DNA of 64,000 nucleotides from Paenirhizobium selenitireducens ATCC BAA-1503 (GTDB taxonomy: Bacteria; Pseudomonadota; Alphaproteobacteria; Rhizobiales; Rhizobiaceae). Under the pieces are notes generated by a model. The model was not told the origin of the DNA and ran no database searches. It saw only the letters and a list, made by a program, of their open reading frames with translations. Positions 18,674 to 27,598 of this stretch are shown piece by piece (the stretch's first letter is position 1; every line of letters starts with the position of its first letter). The stretch covers positions 124,001-188,000 of the forward strand of contig NZ_JAEG01000006.1 in the NCBI RefSeq assembly GCF_000518785.1, in the 5' to 3' direction. Made by a program: the position numbers and the translations under genes.

Positions 18674-19492
18674 TCATAGATTCCAGACTTTCGGCACTGA
18701 CGCCCCGCCGCGCAAGACGGAAATCACCGGGATCAGGCTTTTTCTCAAAGTGTACCCATCTTCGGCCGCAAGCCGGGCCACCAGTTTCCCGTTCCACTGG
18801 CTGGCGCCTCCGGGGTTATCGCCAAGCGCCGCGCGAACCTTCGGCAGAAGTGCCTCGCACAGCGGTCCGGTGTAGAGCACGGTGGCGAAGGCGACCTTGC
18901 CGGCGAGCACGGCCGCCGAGGCCGTAAGATCGGCGACGTTTCCCTCCAAACGCAGGTCCTCGGCATGGATCAGCCGGCCGCCGCGGCGGATGCGCCAGCG
19001 GTCGCGCACCATGCCCTGCGCCATGGCCTCGCCCATGGCCTTGCGCCCGAGCAGGATCGCCTCGACGGCGACAAATTCGGCGCTCTCGTCAAGATCGACC
19101 ACGAGCCGGCGCGACAGCGCGGCATTGTCGAAGAGGATAGATTCCTGCGGCAGCCAGTGGACTTTTGCGCCTGGGGCGGCCTCGATGCGGGTGACGACCT
19201 CGGCCGCCCCGGCGGACGCCTTGTAGACCTTCTCGCAGGCCTGGGTCGTGGCGGTCAGAAACGTGTCGGGGCCGGCGGAAAACGACCAGTCCAAACGGTC
19301 GCCGCCGGTGAGCCCGCCGGCGGTGTTGATGATCACCGCTTCCATCTCGCCGGTGAAGGTCTCGGGTAGCCGGATCTTGGCCGCCCCCTCCTGATAAAGC
19401 TCGGCGAGGCGCGTGCGCCCGCCGAACGGCTTGGTCACAAGCCTTCCGACGCCCCGGGCGCGCTGAGGTCTGGTTGCACTGGCTGTCTGCAC
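18674..19492 (-). CDS. ureD: Urease accessory protein UreD
   Basis: A 272-residue accessory protein that binds apo-urease and provides a nickel-conducting path with UreF. Family motifs are [20 protein letters not shown] (about 50-69) and [11 protein letters not shown] (about 77-87). The start is GTG at 19492 with GGGAAC upstream, and it overlaps the 3' end of the esterase gene by 58 bases; a later start is possible but would cut the normal N-terminus. Confidence 0.93.
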   Translation of the reverse strand: MQTASATRPQRARGVGRLVTKPFGGRTRLAELYQEGAAKIRLPETFTGEMEAVIINTAGGLTGGDRLDWSFSAGPDTFLTATTQACEKVYKASAGAAEVVTRIEAAPGAKVHWLPQESILFDNAALSRRLVVDLDESAEFVAVEAILLGRKAMGEAMAQGMVRDRWRIRRGGRLIHAEDLRLEGNVADLTASAAVLAGKVAFATVLYTGPLCEALLPKVRAALGDNPGGASQWNGKLVARLAAEDGYTLRKSLIPVISVLRGGASVPKVWNL

Positions 19493-20580
19493 GCTGTTCC
19501 CTGCCCGCCTTTGTTATTTGTGGCGGTTGTTGTCGTGTCGGTGCAGGTCGCCTTGGCGCTCGACGCCATCAGCTCCCCTCCCGCACTGCGAAAGAAGTCC
19601 CACATTCTGCCGGTCGCATCAACCTCCCGGATGGCTTCGTCCCCGGCCGAGGCGAGCCGGAAGCGGATGTTCTTTCCCGGCCAGTCATGTGTGGCGTCGG
19701 CAATCACGTAGGACATGACGCTCGCACCCGCGCGGCAGCCGGGATAGGTGGTGACCGTCAGCGTGTCGCCCTTGTCGGTCAGCGCCCGGCCGTCGCAGCC
19801 GTTTAGCTCGGCCCAGCGCTTCACCGCGACCTCGCCGCCATATTGCCAATAGGCCTTGCCGCCGCCGGCAAACGGATTGACGTGGTCCTTGAGGCCGGAA
19901 AAGGCGATGATCGAGACCGGCTTGGCCGGCTGGCAGCTCGCCTTGCGCGGCCGCCACACGCCGTCTTCCTGCTCCGGATAGCCGGCGCGCAGGCCCATGA
20001 CGAAGCCGGCGGCAGCGAAGTCGCCGTGACCGTCGCAGACATATTGCGACAGCATGCGCCCGCCGCCGGAATAGCCTGACGCATAGATGCGGGCCGGATC
20101 GACGCAGAAGGTTTCCTTTGCCGTCTCGACTGCGTCGCGGATGAAATCGCCCTCGTCGAGGCCATTGCCGCGGCTGACGCCCGGCAGCGGGTTGACGCCC
20201 GGCACGTTCCACGCATGGGTGCCCGGCACGCTGCCGTCGAGGCTGCCCTGAAGCGCCATGACGATGAAGCCTTCGCGTTCCGCGACCTCGTCCCAGTGGC
20301 TGCGGTTCATCTGCCCGTCGGGATGACTGTTGGAGCCATGGAAATCGAAGACCAGCGGCAGCTTGCGCTTGCCGTCATAGGCCGAAGGAATGAAATAGAC
20401 CGCCGACCGCTCGACCCCGCCAGACTGGATGGACAGGTCGTTCCGGCCGGCCGGCAGCGCCGCGCCGCAGCCCGAAGCCGATGCGCCTCCCGCAAGACCA
20501 AGAAGGGAAAATATCGCCGTCGCGAGCAGGCCAACGGATTTGCCGCCCCGCAGACGGCGCAGGGCCGTGCTGGTTGTCAT
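19435..20580 (-). CDS. Secreted PHB-depolymerase-like esterase (LpqC family)
   Basis: A 381-residue alpha/beta-hydrolase with a signal peptide ([18 protein letters not shown], about 16-33). The nucleophile elbow GYSGG is in [13 protein letters not shown] (about 171-183), with the oxyanion region [11 protein letters not shown] (about 78-88) and the late His in ATHDWPG. It belongs with poly(3-hydroxybutyrate) depolymerases and feruloyl esterases. The last 40 residues are Thr/Asn-rich and look poorly ordered; the gene overlaps ureD by 58 bases. Start ATG at 20580. It is first of a run into ureD, though a functional tie to urease is unlikely. Confidence 0.85.
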   Translation of the reverse strand: MTTSTALRRLRGGKSVGLLATAIFSLLGLAGGASASGCGAALPAGRNDLSIQSGGVERSAVYFIPSAYDGKRKLPLVFDFHGSNSHPDGQMNRSHWDEVAEREGFIVMALQGSLDGSVPGTHAWNVPGVNPLPGVSRGNGLDEGDFIRDAVETAKETFCVDPARIYASGYSGGGRMLSQYVCDGHGDFAAAGFVMGLRAGYPEQEDGVWRPRKASCQPAKPVSIIAFSGLKDHVNPFAGGGKAYWQYGGEVAVKRWAELNGCDGRALTDKGDTLTVTTYPGCRAGASVMSYVIADATHDWPGKNIRFRLASAGDEAIREVDATGRMWDFFRSAGGELMASSAKATCTDTTTTATNNKGGQGTACRQPVQPDLSAPGASEGL

Positions 20581-20676
20581 GGCTACGCCTTCTATTTGCA
20601 GATGCGTGTGCATACCACGCGGACCCGAAGCATCAACCATATTTCACTAATAATTCATCAACCCTGCTGTGCAGGA

Positions 20677-21372
20677 TCATACGGTCAGGTGGCGGCGCGC
20701 TTCCGCCGTGTCCAGCGTTTCGGCCGCGCCTTCGTGAACGATTTCCCCGCGATCCATGATGTAGACATGGTCGGCAAGCTCGCGGCAGAAGTCGAGATAT
20801 TGCTCGACCAGCAGGATCGCCATGCCGGTGGAATCCCGCAGATACTGGATCGCCCGGCCGATATCCTTGATGATCGACGGCTGGATGCCCTCGGTCGGCT
20901 CGTCGAGCACGAGGATTTTTGGCCGCGTCACCATGGCCCGGCCGATGGCGAGCTGCTGCTGCTGCCCGCCCGACAGGTCGCCGCCCCGCCGCGACAGCAT
21001 GGTGTTGAGCACCGGAAACAGGCTGAAGATCTCGTCGGGGATGAACCGCTCCTTGCGCGGCAGCGGCGCATAGCCGGTCTCGAGGTTTTCCTTGACGGTG
21101 AGCAGCGGGAAGATTTCCCGCCCCTGCGGCACATAGCCGATACCCGTACGCGCCCGGTTGAACGGCGCCATGCCGTTAAGCGTCACGCCGTCAAACGCGA
21201 TCGTGCCCGCCGAGACGCCGTGCTGGCCGGTGACGGCACGCAGCAGCGACGACTTGCCGACGCCGTTTCGCCCCAGCACGCAGGTGATCTTGCCCATCTC
21301 CGCCTTGATGGAGACCCCGCGAAGGGCTTGAGCTGCGCCGTAGTGGAGGTTGATGTTGTCGACTGTCAGCAT
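20677..21372 (-). CDS. urtE: Urea ABC transporter ATP-binding protein UrtE
   Basis: A 231-residue LivF-type ATPase of the urea importer. Walker A is GRNGVGKSSLL (about 34-44), the signature LSGGQQQQLAIGRAM (about 134-148) and Walker B KILVLDEPTEGIQPSII (about 154-170); EGIQPSI is the form typical of UrtE. It is the last gene of urtABCDE, separated from urtD by 262 bp of repeats. Confidence 0.95.
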   Translation of the reverse strand: MLTVDNINLHYGAAQALRGVSIKAEMGKITCVLGRNGVGKSSLLRAVTGQHGVSAGTIAFDGVTLNGMAPFNRARTGIGYVPQGREIFPLLTVKENLETGYAPLPRKERFIPDEIFSLFPVLNTMLSRRGGDLSGGQQQQLAIGRAMVTRPKILVLDEPTEGIQPSIIKDIGRAIQYLRDSTGMAILLVEQYLDFCRELADHVYIMDRGEIVHEGAAETLDTAEARRHLTV

Positions 21373-21407
21373 GATGTGTGTTCCCCGAAATGTTTACGGG
21401 GTGCGGC

Positions 21408-21603
21408 ACCCCCCTCTGCCCTGCCGGGCATCTCCCCCACAAGGGGGGAGATCGGCGCGGGGCCGGCCTCTTGCCTGCCAACCATCCTTGCGGGACGATA
21501 CCGCCCGTAAACCCCGAACCTTCGCTTTGATGTTGGGCAGGCGGGTTGCCAAGATCCGATCTCCCCCCTTGTGGGGGAGATGGCCGGTAGGCCAGAGGGG
21601 GGT
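21408..21603. repeat. Inverted pair of RIME-like units between urtD and urtE
   Basis: A minus-oriented unit (21408-21453) and a plus-oriented unit (21558-21603) flank about 100 bp. They share the 46-base core described at 128-173. The 262-bp gap 21373-21634 otherwise holds no gene. Confidence 0.82.
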
Positions 21604-21634
21604 ATGCAGACCTGAGCGTAAGACATGGTCATCC

Positions 21635-22387
21635 TCACCGCCCCAGATAATTCTCGATCACCTTCGGATCGGCCGAGACGAAATCGATCGAGCCTTCGGC
21701 CAGCACCGAACCTTCGGCAAGGCAGGTCACCTTGACGCCGAGATCGCGGATGAAGCCCATATCGTGTTCGACGACGACGACCGAACGGGTCTTGGCGATC
21801 TGCTTGAGCAGGATCGCCGTCTCGGCGGTCTCCGCATCGGTCATGCCGGCCACCGGCTCGTCGACCAGCAGCAGCTTGGGTTCCTGCGCCAGAAGCATGC
21901 CGATCTCGAGCCATTGCTTCTGGCCGTGACTGAGATTGGCGGCGAGGTCCTTGGCGCGGGCGGTCAGCCGCACCGTATCGAGGATCTCCTCGATGCGCAG
22001 CTTGTCCTCCGCCGTCAGCCGGTAGAACAGCGTGCCGAAAACGCCGCGGTCGCGGTTGAGCGCCAGTTCGAGATTGTCCCACACGGTATGGCTCTCGAAC
22101 ACGGTCGGCTTCTGGAACTTGCGGCCGATGCCGAGCTGGGCGATTTCGGCCTCGTCCTTCTTCGTCAGGTCCACCTCGCCGTTGAAGAAGACCTCGCCGC
22201 TGTCGGGTCTTGTCTTGCCGGTGATGATGTCCATCATCGTCGTCTTGCCGGCGCCGTTCGGGCCGATGATGGCGCGCAGCTCGCCCGGCTCGACGACGAA
22301 GGACAGCGAATTCAGCGCCTTGAAGCCGTCGAAGGAGACGGACACGCCGTCGAGATAGAGGATGCTTGTCGGTTTCTTGTCGTTCAT
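21635..22387 (-). CDS. urtD: Urea ABC transporter ATP-binding protein UrtD
   Basis: A 250-residue LivG-type ATPase. Walker [17 protein letters not shown] (about 42-57), signature LSHGQKQWLEIGMLLAQ (about 155-171; SHGQKQ is characteristic of UrtD) and Walker B LLLVDEPVAGMTDAET are present. The ATG at 22387 is preferred because GGAG lies eight bases ahead; a GTG at 22396 would overlap the urtC stop. Confidence 0.95.
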   Translation of the reverse strand: MNDKKPTSILYLDGVSVSFDGFKALNSLSFVVEPGELRAIIGPNGAGKTTMMDIITGKTRPDSGEVFFNGEVDLTKKDEAEIAQLGIGRKFQKPTVFESHTVWDNLELALNRDRGVFGTLFYRLTAEDKLRIEEILDTVRLTARAKDLAANLSHGQKQWLEIGMLLAQEPKLLLVDEPVAGMTDAETAETAILLKQIAKTRSVVVVEHDMGFIRDLGVKVTCLAEGSVLAEGSIDFVSADPKVIENYLGR

Positions 22388-22392
22388 GACAT

Positions 22393-23565
22393 TCACTCCG
22401 CAGCCTGACCGAGCGGCAGCGCCGCATCGGATGCCTTGTCATTGTTGGCGGCAGCGTCCGCCGCCTTGCGGTCCCGGCGTGCCGCATAGCGCTGCTGGAT
22501 CGTGCCCACCACGCCCTTCGGCAGGAACAGGGTGACGCCGATGAACAGGCCACCCAGCGCGAACAGCCAGAGTTCCGGGAAGGCGCCGGTGAAATAGCTC
22601 TTGCCCGCATTGACCATCAGCGCGCCGATGATCGGACCGATCAGCGTGCCGCGCCCGCCGACCGCGGTCCACACCACCACCTCGATCGAGTTGGCGGGTG
22701 CGAACTCGCCGGGATTGATGATGCCGACCTGCGGCACGAACAGCGCCCCGGCAATGCCCGCCATCATCGCCGAGACGACGAAGGTGAAGAGCTTGATGTT
22801 CTCGACCCGGTAGCCGAGAAAGCGCACCCGGCTCTCGGCATCGCGCACCCCGACCAGAACCTTGCCGAACTTGGAGCGCACGATCGCGGAGGAAATCACC
22901 AGGCAGAGCGACAGCATGATCGACGACAGGGCGAACAGCACGGCGCGTGTTCCGTCGGCCTGGACGTTGAAGCCGATGATTTCCTTGAAGTCGGTCAGCC
23001 CGTTATTGCCGCCGAAGCCCATGTCGTTGCGGAAGAAGGCCAAGAGCAGCGCATAGGTCATCGCCTGGGTGATGATCGACAGATAGACGCCGTTCACGCG
23101 CGAGCGGAAGGCGAACCAGCCGAAGACGAAGGCGAGCAGACCGGGCACGACCAGCACCATGATCATGGCGAACCAGAACATGTCCATGCCGTGCCAGAAC
23201 CACGGCAATTCCTTCCAGTTGAGGAAGACCATGAAGTCCGGCAGGACCGGATTGCCATAGACGCCGCGCGAGCCGATCTGGCGCATCAGGTACATGCCCA
23301 TGGCATAGCCGCCGAGCGCGAAGAAGGCGCCGTGGCCGAGCGACAGGATGCCGCAATAGCCCCAGACCAGATCGAGCGCCAGCGCCAGCAGTGCGTAGCA
23401 GAGATATTTGCCCATCAGCGACACGGCATAGGTCGGGATGTGGAAGACGCTGTCCGGCGGGGTCAGCAGGTTGAGCGCCGGCACAAGAAGCGCCACGCCG
23501 AGAAGAATGGCGACGGCGACGACGATCTTGCCTTCGAGTGCCCTGAAGATGAAGCCCGTGATCAT
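22393..23565 (-). CDS. urtC: Urea ABC transporter permease UrtC
   Basis: A 390-residue LivM-type permease with about ten membrane segments. Conserved parts are DLVWGYCGILSLGHGAFFAL (about 68-87) and WTAVGGRGTLIGPIIGAL (about 309-326). The C-terminal 40 residues are charged and Ala-rich. It overlaps the urtB stop with ATGA. The open frame that continues upstream in this frame is a shadow of urtB. Confidence 0.95.
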   Translation of the reverse strand: MITGFIFRALEGKIVVAVAILLGVALLVPALNLLTPPDSVFHIPTYAVSLMGKYLCYALLALALDLVWGYCGILSLGHGAFFALGGYAMGMYLMRQIGSRGVYGNPVLPDFMVFLNWKELPWFWHGMDMFWFAMIMVLVVPGLLAFVFGWFAFRSRVNGVYLSIITQAMTYALLLAFFRNDMGFGGNNGLTDFKEIIGFNVQADGTRAVLFALSSIMLSLCLVISSAIVRSKFGKVLVGVRDAESRVRFLGYRVENIKLFTFVVSAMMAGIAGALFVPQVGIINPGEFAPANSIEVVVWTAVGGRGTLIGPIIGALMVNAGKSYFTGAFPELWLFALGGLFIGVTLFLPKGVVGTIQQRYAARRDRKAADAAANNDKASDAALPLGQAAE

Positions 23566-25175
23566 GCTTCCACCGCCCGTCCCTTGAGCGCGAAGAGGCC
23601 GCGCGGTCGTTTCTGGATGAAGAGAATGATCAGCACGAGCACGAGGATCTTGCCCAGCACCGCGCCGACCGAGGGTTCGAGGAACTTGTTGAGAATGCCG
23701 AGCGACAGCGCGCCGACAAACGTGCCCCAGAGATTGCCGACACCGCCGAACACGACCACCATGAATGAGTCGATGATGTAGGCCTGGCCGAGATTGGGCG
23801 AGACGTTGTCGATCTGGGAAAGCGCCACGCCGGCGATCCCGGCGATGCCGGAACCGAGCGCGAAGGTGAAGGCGTCGACCCAGGGGGTGCGGATGCCCAT
23901 GGAGGACGCCATGCGGCGGTTCTGCGTGACGGCGCGCATCTGCAGGCCGAAGGCCGAGCGCTTCATCAGCGTCAGAAGGGCGAAGAAGATGGTCAGCGAG
24001 AAGAGCACGATCCACATGCGGTTCCAGGTGATCGTCAGCCCGCCCAGCGCAAACGATCCGGACATCCAGGACGGATTGCCGACCTCCTGGTTGGTCGGGC
24101 CGAATATGGTGCGGATCGCCTGCTGCAGGATGAGCGAAATGCCCCAGGTGGCGAGCAGGGTTTCGAGCGGCCGGCCGTAGAGGAAGCGGATGACGCCGCG
24201 CTCGATCACGAGGCCGATGACGGCGGTGACGAGGAAGGCGACCGGCAGGGCAATCGCCAGCGACCAGTCGAACAGGTCGGGATAGGAGGTGCGGATCACC
24301 TGCTGGACCATGAAGGTGGAATAGGCGCCGATCATCACCATCTCGCCATGCGCCATGTTGATGATGCCCATCACGCCGAAGGTGATGGCAAGTCCGATGG
24401 CGGCGAGGAGCAGGACGGAGCCGAGCGAGATGCCGTACCAGATGTTCTGCGCCGCATCCCACAGCGCCAGATCGCCCTCGATGCCGGCGATCGCCTTGTC
24501 GAGATCGGGTTTCAGGCTCTCGTCGATCGACGAGGACACAGTCATCAGGATGCCGATCGCCTCGCGTCCGCCGAGCGAGGCGACCCGTTCGATCGCGGCA
24601 CGCTTTTCCTCGACGGAGCGGTCGGAGGCCAACAGCGACACGGCGCGCGCCTCTTCCATGCGGGCCTTGACTTCCGGATCGGTTTCCTTGGCAAGGGCGG
24701 TCTCGACGAGGTCGAGGTTTTCGGCGCTCGGCGATTGCAGAACCTGCTGCGCCGCCTGCAGCCGGACCTCACGATCGGGGCTCAGCAGCGTCAGCCCGCC
24801 AAGCGCGGAACGGATGGCGCGGCGGAGAGTGTTGTTGACCTTGATCTTGGTGAAGGCGCCCTTCGCTTCCTCGCCGATCACCTCGCCGGTCAGCGGATCG
24901 ATGGCGGAAAGCTTGGCACCGGCGGCCTTGGTGATGACCACGGCACCGTCCGACTTGCGGACATAGAGATCGCCCTCGGCAAAGGCTTCGAGCGCCGGCA
25001 CGACGCGGGCATCGCCGGTCGCAGCGATCTGCGTCAGCAGTTCCTCGGCCTGCTTGAAATTGGCCTTGCCGAGCGCGTCGATCAGGTCCTTCGGATCGCT
25101 CTGCGCCAGGGAGGGCGCGGCGAAGCCCATCGTCAGCAGGATAAAAATGAACTGTAGCCAGTATCGCATCGTCAT
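23562..25175 (-). CDS. urtB: Urea ABC transporter permease UrtB
   Basis: A 537-residue LivH-type permease. A signal peptide (RYWLQFIFILLTMGFAAPSLAQ) and an extra periplasmic helical-repeat domain of about 220 residues precede the membrane part, as is normal for UrtB. The permease core begins near residue 245 with LAITFGVMGIINMAHGEMVMIGAY and includes GVALSQIDNVSPNLGQAYI. The ATG at 25175 has GAGGGG about eight bases upstream. Between it and urtA lies a 269-bp mosaic of palindromes. Confidence 0.94.
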   Translation of the reverse strand: MTMRYWLQFIFILLTMGFAAPSLAQSDPKDLIDALGKANFKQAEELLTQIAATGDARVVPALEAFAEGDLYVRKSDGAVVITKAAGAKLSAIDPLTGEVIGEEAKGAFTKIKVNNTLRRAIRSALGGLTLLSPDREVRLQAAQQVLQSPSAENLDLVETALAKETDPEVKARMEEARAVSLLASDRSVEEKRAAIERVASLGGREAIGILMTVSSSIDESLKPDLDKAIAGIEGDLALWDAAQNIWYGISLGSVLLLAAIGLAITFGVMGIINMAHGEMVMIGAYSTFMVQQVIRTSYPDLFDWSLAIALPVAFLVTAVIGLVIERGVIRFLYGRPLETLLATWGISLILQQAIRTIFGPTNQEVGNPSWMSGSFALGGLTITWNRMWIVLFSLTIFFALLTLMKRSAFGLQMRAVTQNRRMASSMGIRTPWVDAFTFALGSGIAGIAGVALSQIDNVSPNLGQAYIIDSFMVVVFGGVGNLWGTFVGALSLGILNKFLEPSVGAVLGKILVLVLIILFIQKRPRGLFALKGRAVEA

Positions 25176-25219
25176 CACGCAGCCCCTCGTTCGTGCGCGT
25201 TGCCGTTCGACCCCCTCAC

Positions 25220-25440
25220 CTGCGATTTCTAACACTTAGCTACGCTAAATGTTAGAAATCGCTTCCTCTCCCACAAGGGGAGAGGTGGAAGCGGCAAACT
25301 CGGCACCCGCCTCTCCCCTTGTGGGAGAGGATACAAAATCGCGATCCTAGCGTTCGCTAAGTCGCAGATTTTGTTGGTGAGGGGGAATGTTCCCCCTCAT
25401 CCGGTCCTTCGGACCACCTTCTCCCCGAAGGGAGAAGGAG
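25220..25440. repeat. Mosaic of nested palindromes between urtA and urtB
   Basis: At least five hairpins in a row: GCGATTTCTAACA/TGTTAGAAATCGC (25222-25262, with TAGC/GCTA inside), a facing pair CCTCTCCCACAAGGGGAGAGG and CCTCTCCCCTTGTGGGAGAGG (about 25264-25330), ACAAAATC/GATTTTGT (about 25334-25375), GGGGGAA/TTCCCCC (25381-25395), GGTCC/GGACC (25403-25415) and CCTTCTCCC/GGGAGAAGG (25417-25438). Confidence 0.8.
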
Positions 25441-25444
25441 ATGA

Positions 25445-26734
25445 TCAGCTGCCCTTGCCGCCGCACTTGCCGGTGGCGACGTTGAAGTTGCCGCATTCCA
25501 TCGGCTTGCGCCAATCGGAGATCAGGTCCTTCGAGTCGGGCAGGTAGTCGGACCATTCGTCGCCGACGACGGCGGGCGTTTCCTGGACGATTTCAAACTG
25601 GCCGTCGGCCTGGATTTCGCCGATCAGCACCGGCTTGGTGATGTGGTGGTTCGGCATGACGGTGGAATTGCCACCCGAAAGGTTCGGCACGGCGACGCCG
25701 ATGATCGAGTCCAGAACGGCGTCGGTGTCGGTGGTGCCGGCGGCTTCGACGGCCTTGACCCAGGCGTTGAAGCCGATATAGGCGGCTTCCATCGGGTCGT
25801 TGGTGACGCGCTTGTCGTTCTTGGTGAAGGCATGCCACTGCTCGATGAACTCGGCATTGACGTCGGCGTCGACGGACTGGAAGTAGTTCCAGGCGGCGAG
25901 ATGGCCGACGAGCGGTGCGGTGTCGAGACCGGCGAGCTCTTCTTCACCGACGGAGAAGGCGACGACCGGAATGTCCTCGGCCTTGATGCCCTGGTTGCCC
26001 AGTTCCTTGTAGAACGGAACGTTGGCGTCGCCGTTGATGGTCGAGACGACGGCGGTCTTCTTGCCGGCCGAGCCGAACTTCTTGATGTCGGAGACGATGG
26101 TCTGCCAGTCGGAATGACCGAACGGCGTATAGTTGATCATGATGTCCTCTTCGGCAACGCCCTTGGACATCAGATAGGCCTTGAGGATCTTGTTCGTCGT
26201 CTGCGGATAGACATAGTCGGTGCCGGCGAGCACCCAGCGCTCGACGCCTTCTTCAGCGGCCAGATAGTCGACGGCCGGGATCGCCTGCTGGTTCGGCGCG
26301 GCACCGGTGTAGAAGATGTTGCGCGAGGATTCTTCCCCCTCGTACTGGACCGGGTAGAACAGGATCGAATTCAGTTCTTCGAAGACCGGCAGGACCGACT
26401 TGCGCGACGACGAGGTCCAGCAGCCGAACACGGCGGCGACCTTGTCCTGGGAAATCAGCTGGCGGGCCTTTTCAGCAAACAGCGGCCAGTCGGAGGCCGG
26501 GTCGACGACGACGGCCTCGAGCTTCTTGCCGAGCACGCCGCCCTTCTTGTTCTGCTCTTCGACGAGCATCAGCATGGCGTCCTTCAGCGTCGTCTCCGAG
26601 ATCGCCATGGTGCCGGAAAGCGAATGCAGGACACCGATCTTGATCGTGTCGTCGGCGGCAAACGCGCCGCTGAATGCCGTCGAGGACAGCATGGCGCCGA
26701 GCACTGCGCCGGTGAGTTTTGCCTTCAGTTTCAT
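25445..26734 (-). CDS. urtA: Urea ABC transporter substrate-binding protein UrtA
   Basis: A 429-residue periplasmic protein with signal peptide (LTGAVLGAMLSSTAFSGAFA). Diagnostic motifs for UrtA include KIGVLHSLSGTMAISET (about 31-47), VFGCWTSSSRKSVLPVFEE (about 103-121) and LFYPVQYEGEESSRNIFYTGAAPNQQ region (about 126-151). It captures urea (or short-chain amides) with high affinity. The C-terminus holds two Cys (ECGNFNVATGKCGG). Start ATG at 26734 with GAGGGG upstream. It is first in urtABCDE; a perfect dyad at 26831-26848 lies 97 bp before the start. Confidence 0.96.
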   Translation of the reverse strand: MKLKAKLTGAVLGAMLSSTAFSGAFAADDTIKIGVLHSLSGTMAISETTLKDAMLMLVEEQNKKGGVLGKKLEAVVVDPASDWPLFAEKARQLISQDKVAAVFGCWTSSSRKSVLPVFEELNSILFYPVQYEGEESSRNIFYTGAAPNQQAIPAVDYLAAEEGVERWVLAGTDYVYPQTTNKILKAYLMSKGVAEEDIMINYTPFGHSDWQTIVSDIKKFGSAGKKTAVVSTINGDANVPFYKELGNQGIKAEDIPVVAFSVGEEELAGLDTAPLVGHLAAWNYFQSVDADVNAEFIEQWHAFTKNDKRVTNDPMEAAYIGFNAWVKAVEAAGTTDTDAVLDSIIGVAVPNLSGGNSTVMPNHHITKPVLIGEIQADGQFEIVQETPAVVGDEWSDYLPDSKDLISDWRKPMECGNFNVATGKCGGKGS

Positions 26735-26830
26735 CTGGTTGAACCCCTCTTCTTGTTCCCGCAACCGGTGGGTAAAGAAAACTTTAACCGTTGCTGCGAG
26801 GGACTATCCGATGCTGCGGCGCAAAACCGT

Positions 26831-26848
26831 ATACGTCGTTTGACGTAT
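26831..26848. promoter_or_regulatory. Candidate operator in front of urtA
   Basis: ATACGTC-GTTT-GACGTAT is a perfect 7-4-7 inverted repeat located 97 bp before urtA and 40 bp beyond the TerC terminator. No sigma-54 promoter was recognised around it. The protein that binds it is unknown; a LuxR-type response regulator of the neighbouring two-component system is one candidate. Confidence 0.5.
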
Positions 26849-26887
26849 GCCAGGGGGGAAAGACGGCGCGGGGGCTCCGTGCGCGCC

Positions 26888-26923
26888 AAAAAGAAACGCC
26901 GGGCTCCAGCATGGGACCCGGCG
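26888..26923 (-). terminator. Terminator of TerC-family gene
   Basis: On the minus strand CGCCGGG..CCCGGCG followed by TTTCTTTTT; a 7-bp outer stem about 40 bases after the gene. Confidence 0.85.
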
Positions 26924-26962
26924 CAGGGGCCGCCTGTCAGGCGGCGAAAGAAGGTTTACGGC

Positions 26963-27598
26963 TCAGGCGAGAAACGCGGCCGCGTAAGGCCAGACCTCGA
27001 CCAGGCCATGATAGACCATGGTGACGGTGACGTAGGCAATGACGCCCAGACCGACATAGGCGATCCAGCGATGCTTGTGCAGCAGGCGCGCAACCAGGTT
27101 GGCGGCAAGGCCCATCAGACCGATCGACAGGATCAGGCCGATGATCAGGACACTGGTGTGTTCCTTCGCCGCGCCGGCAACGGCCAGCACATTGTCGAGC
27201 GACATGGAAACGTCGGCGACCACGATTTCGGTGGCGGCCATCATGAAGGTCTTCTGCTTGACCGTGAATTCGGTGTCGTCGGTCTCGCCCTGCTTGTGCG
27301 GCTCGTGCGCCACCGCACGCAGTTCGGTCCACATCTTCCAGCACACCCAGGCGAGCATCAGGCCGCCGATCAGCTGCAGGCCGACGACGCTGAGCAGATA
27401 GGCGGTGGCCGTGGCGAAGGTGACGCGCAGAACGGTCGCCGCGGCGATACCGACGAGGATGGCCTTCTGCCGCAAATGGTCCGGCAGGCCGGCAGCCGCG
27501 AGGCCGATGACGATCGCATTGTCGCCCGCCAGAACGAGATCGACCGCGATAACCTGAAGAAGCGCCGCGAAGCCCGCAGCGGTAAAGATTTCCATCAT
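26963..27598 (-). CDS. TerC-family membrane protein
   Basis: A 211-residue integral membrane protein with about seven segments. The two family motifs with paired Asp are VDLVLAGDNAIVIGLA (about 19-34) and IVVADVSMSLDNVLAVAGAA (about 124-143). TerC proteins are linked to metal-ion export (manganese) and tellurite resistance. An ATG at 27598 is followed by a second ATG codon; either may be used. The frame stays open upstream to 27883 but that part has no family similarity. It has its own terminator. No manganese riboswitch was recognised upstream. Confidence 0.87.
   Translation of the reverse strand: MMEIFTAAGFAALLQVIAVDLVLAGDNAIVIGLAAAGLPDHLRQKAILVGIAAATVLRVTFATATAYLLSVVGLQLIGGLMLAWVCWKMWTELRAVAHEPHKQGETDDTEFTVKQKTFMMAATEIVVADVSMSLDNVLAVAGAAKEHTSVLIIGLILSIGLMGLAANLVARLLHKHRWIAYVGLGVIAYVTVTMVYHGLVEVWPYAAAFLA

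Noticed and set aside
22393-24462. Apparent 689-residue extended urtC
   Set aside because: The N-terminal 300 residues are urtB read in the wrong frame; urtC begins at 23565 with an ATGA overlap.
26735-26962. Sigma-54 promoter (TGGC-N8/9-TGC) before urtA
   Set aside because: A TGGCAT is present on the minus strand but no correctly spaced GC/TGC element follows.
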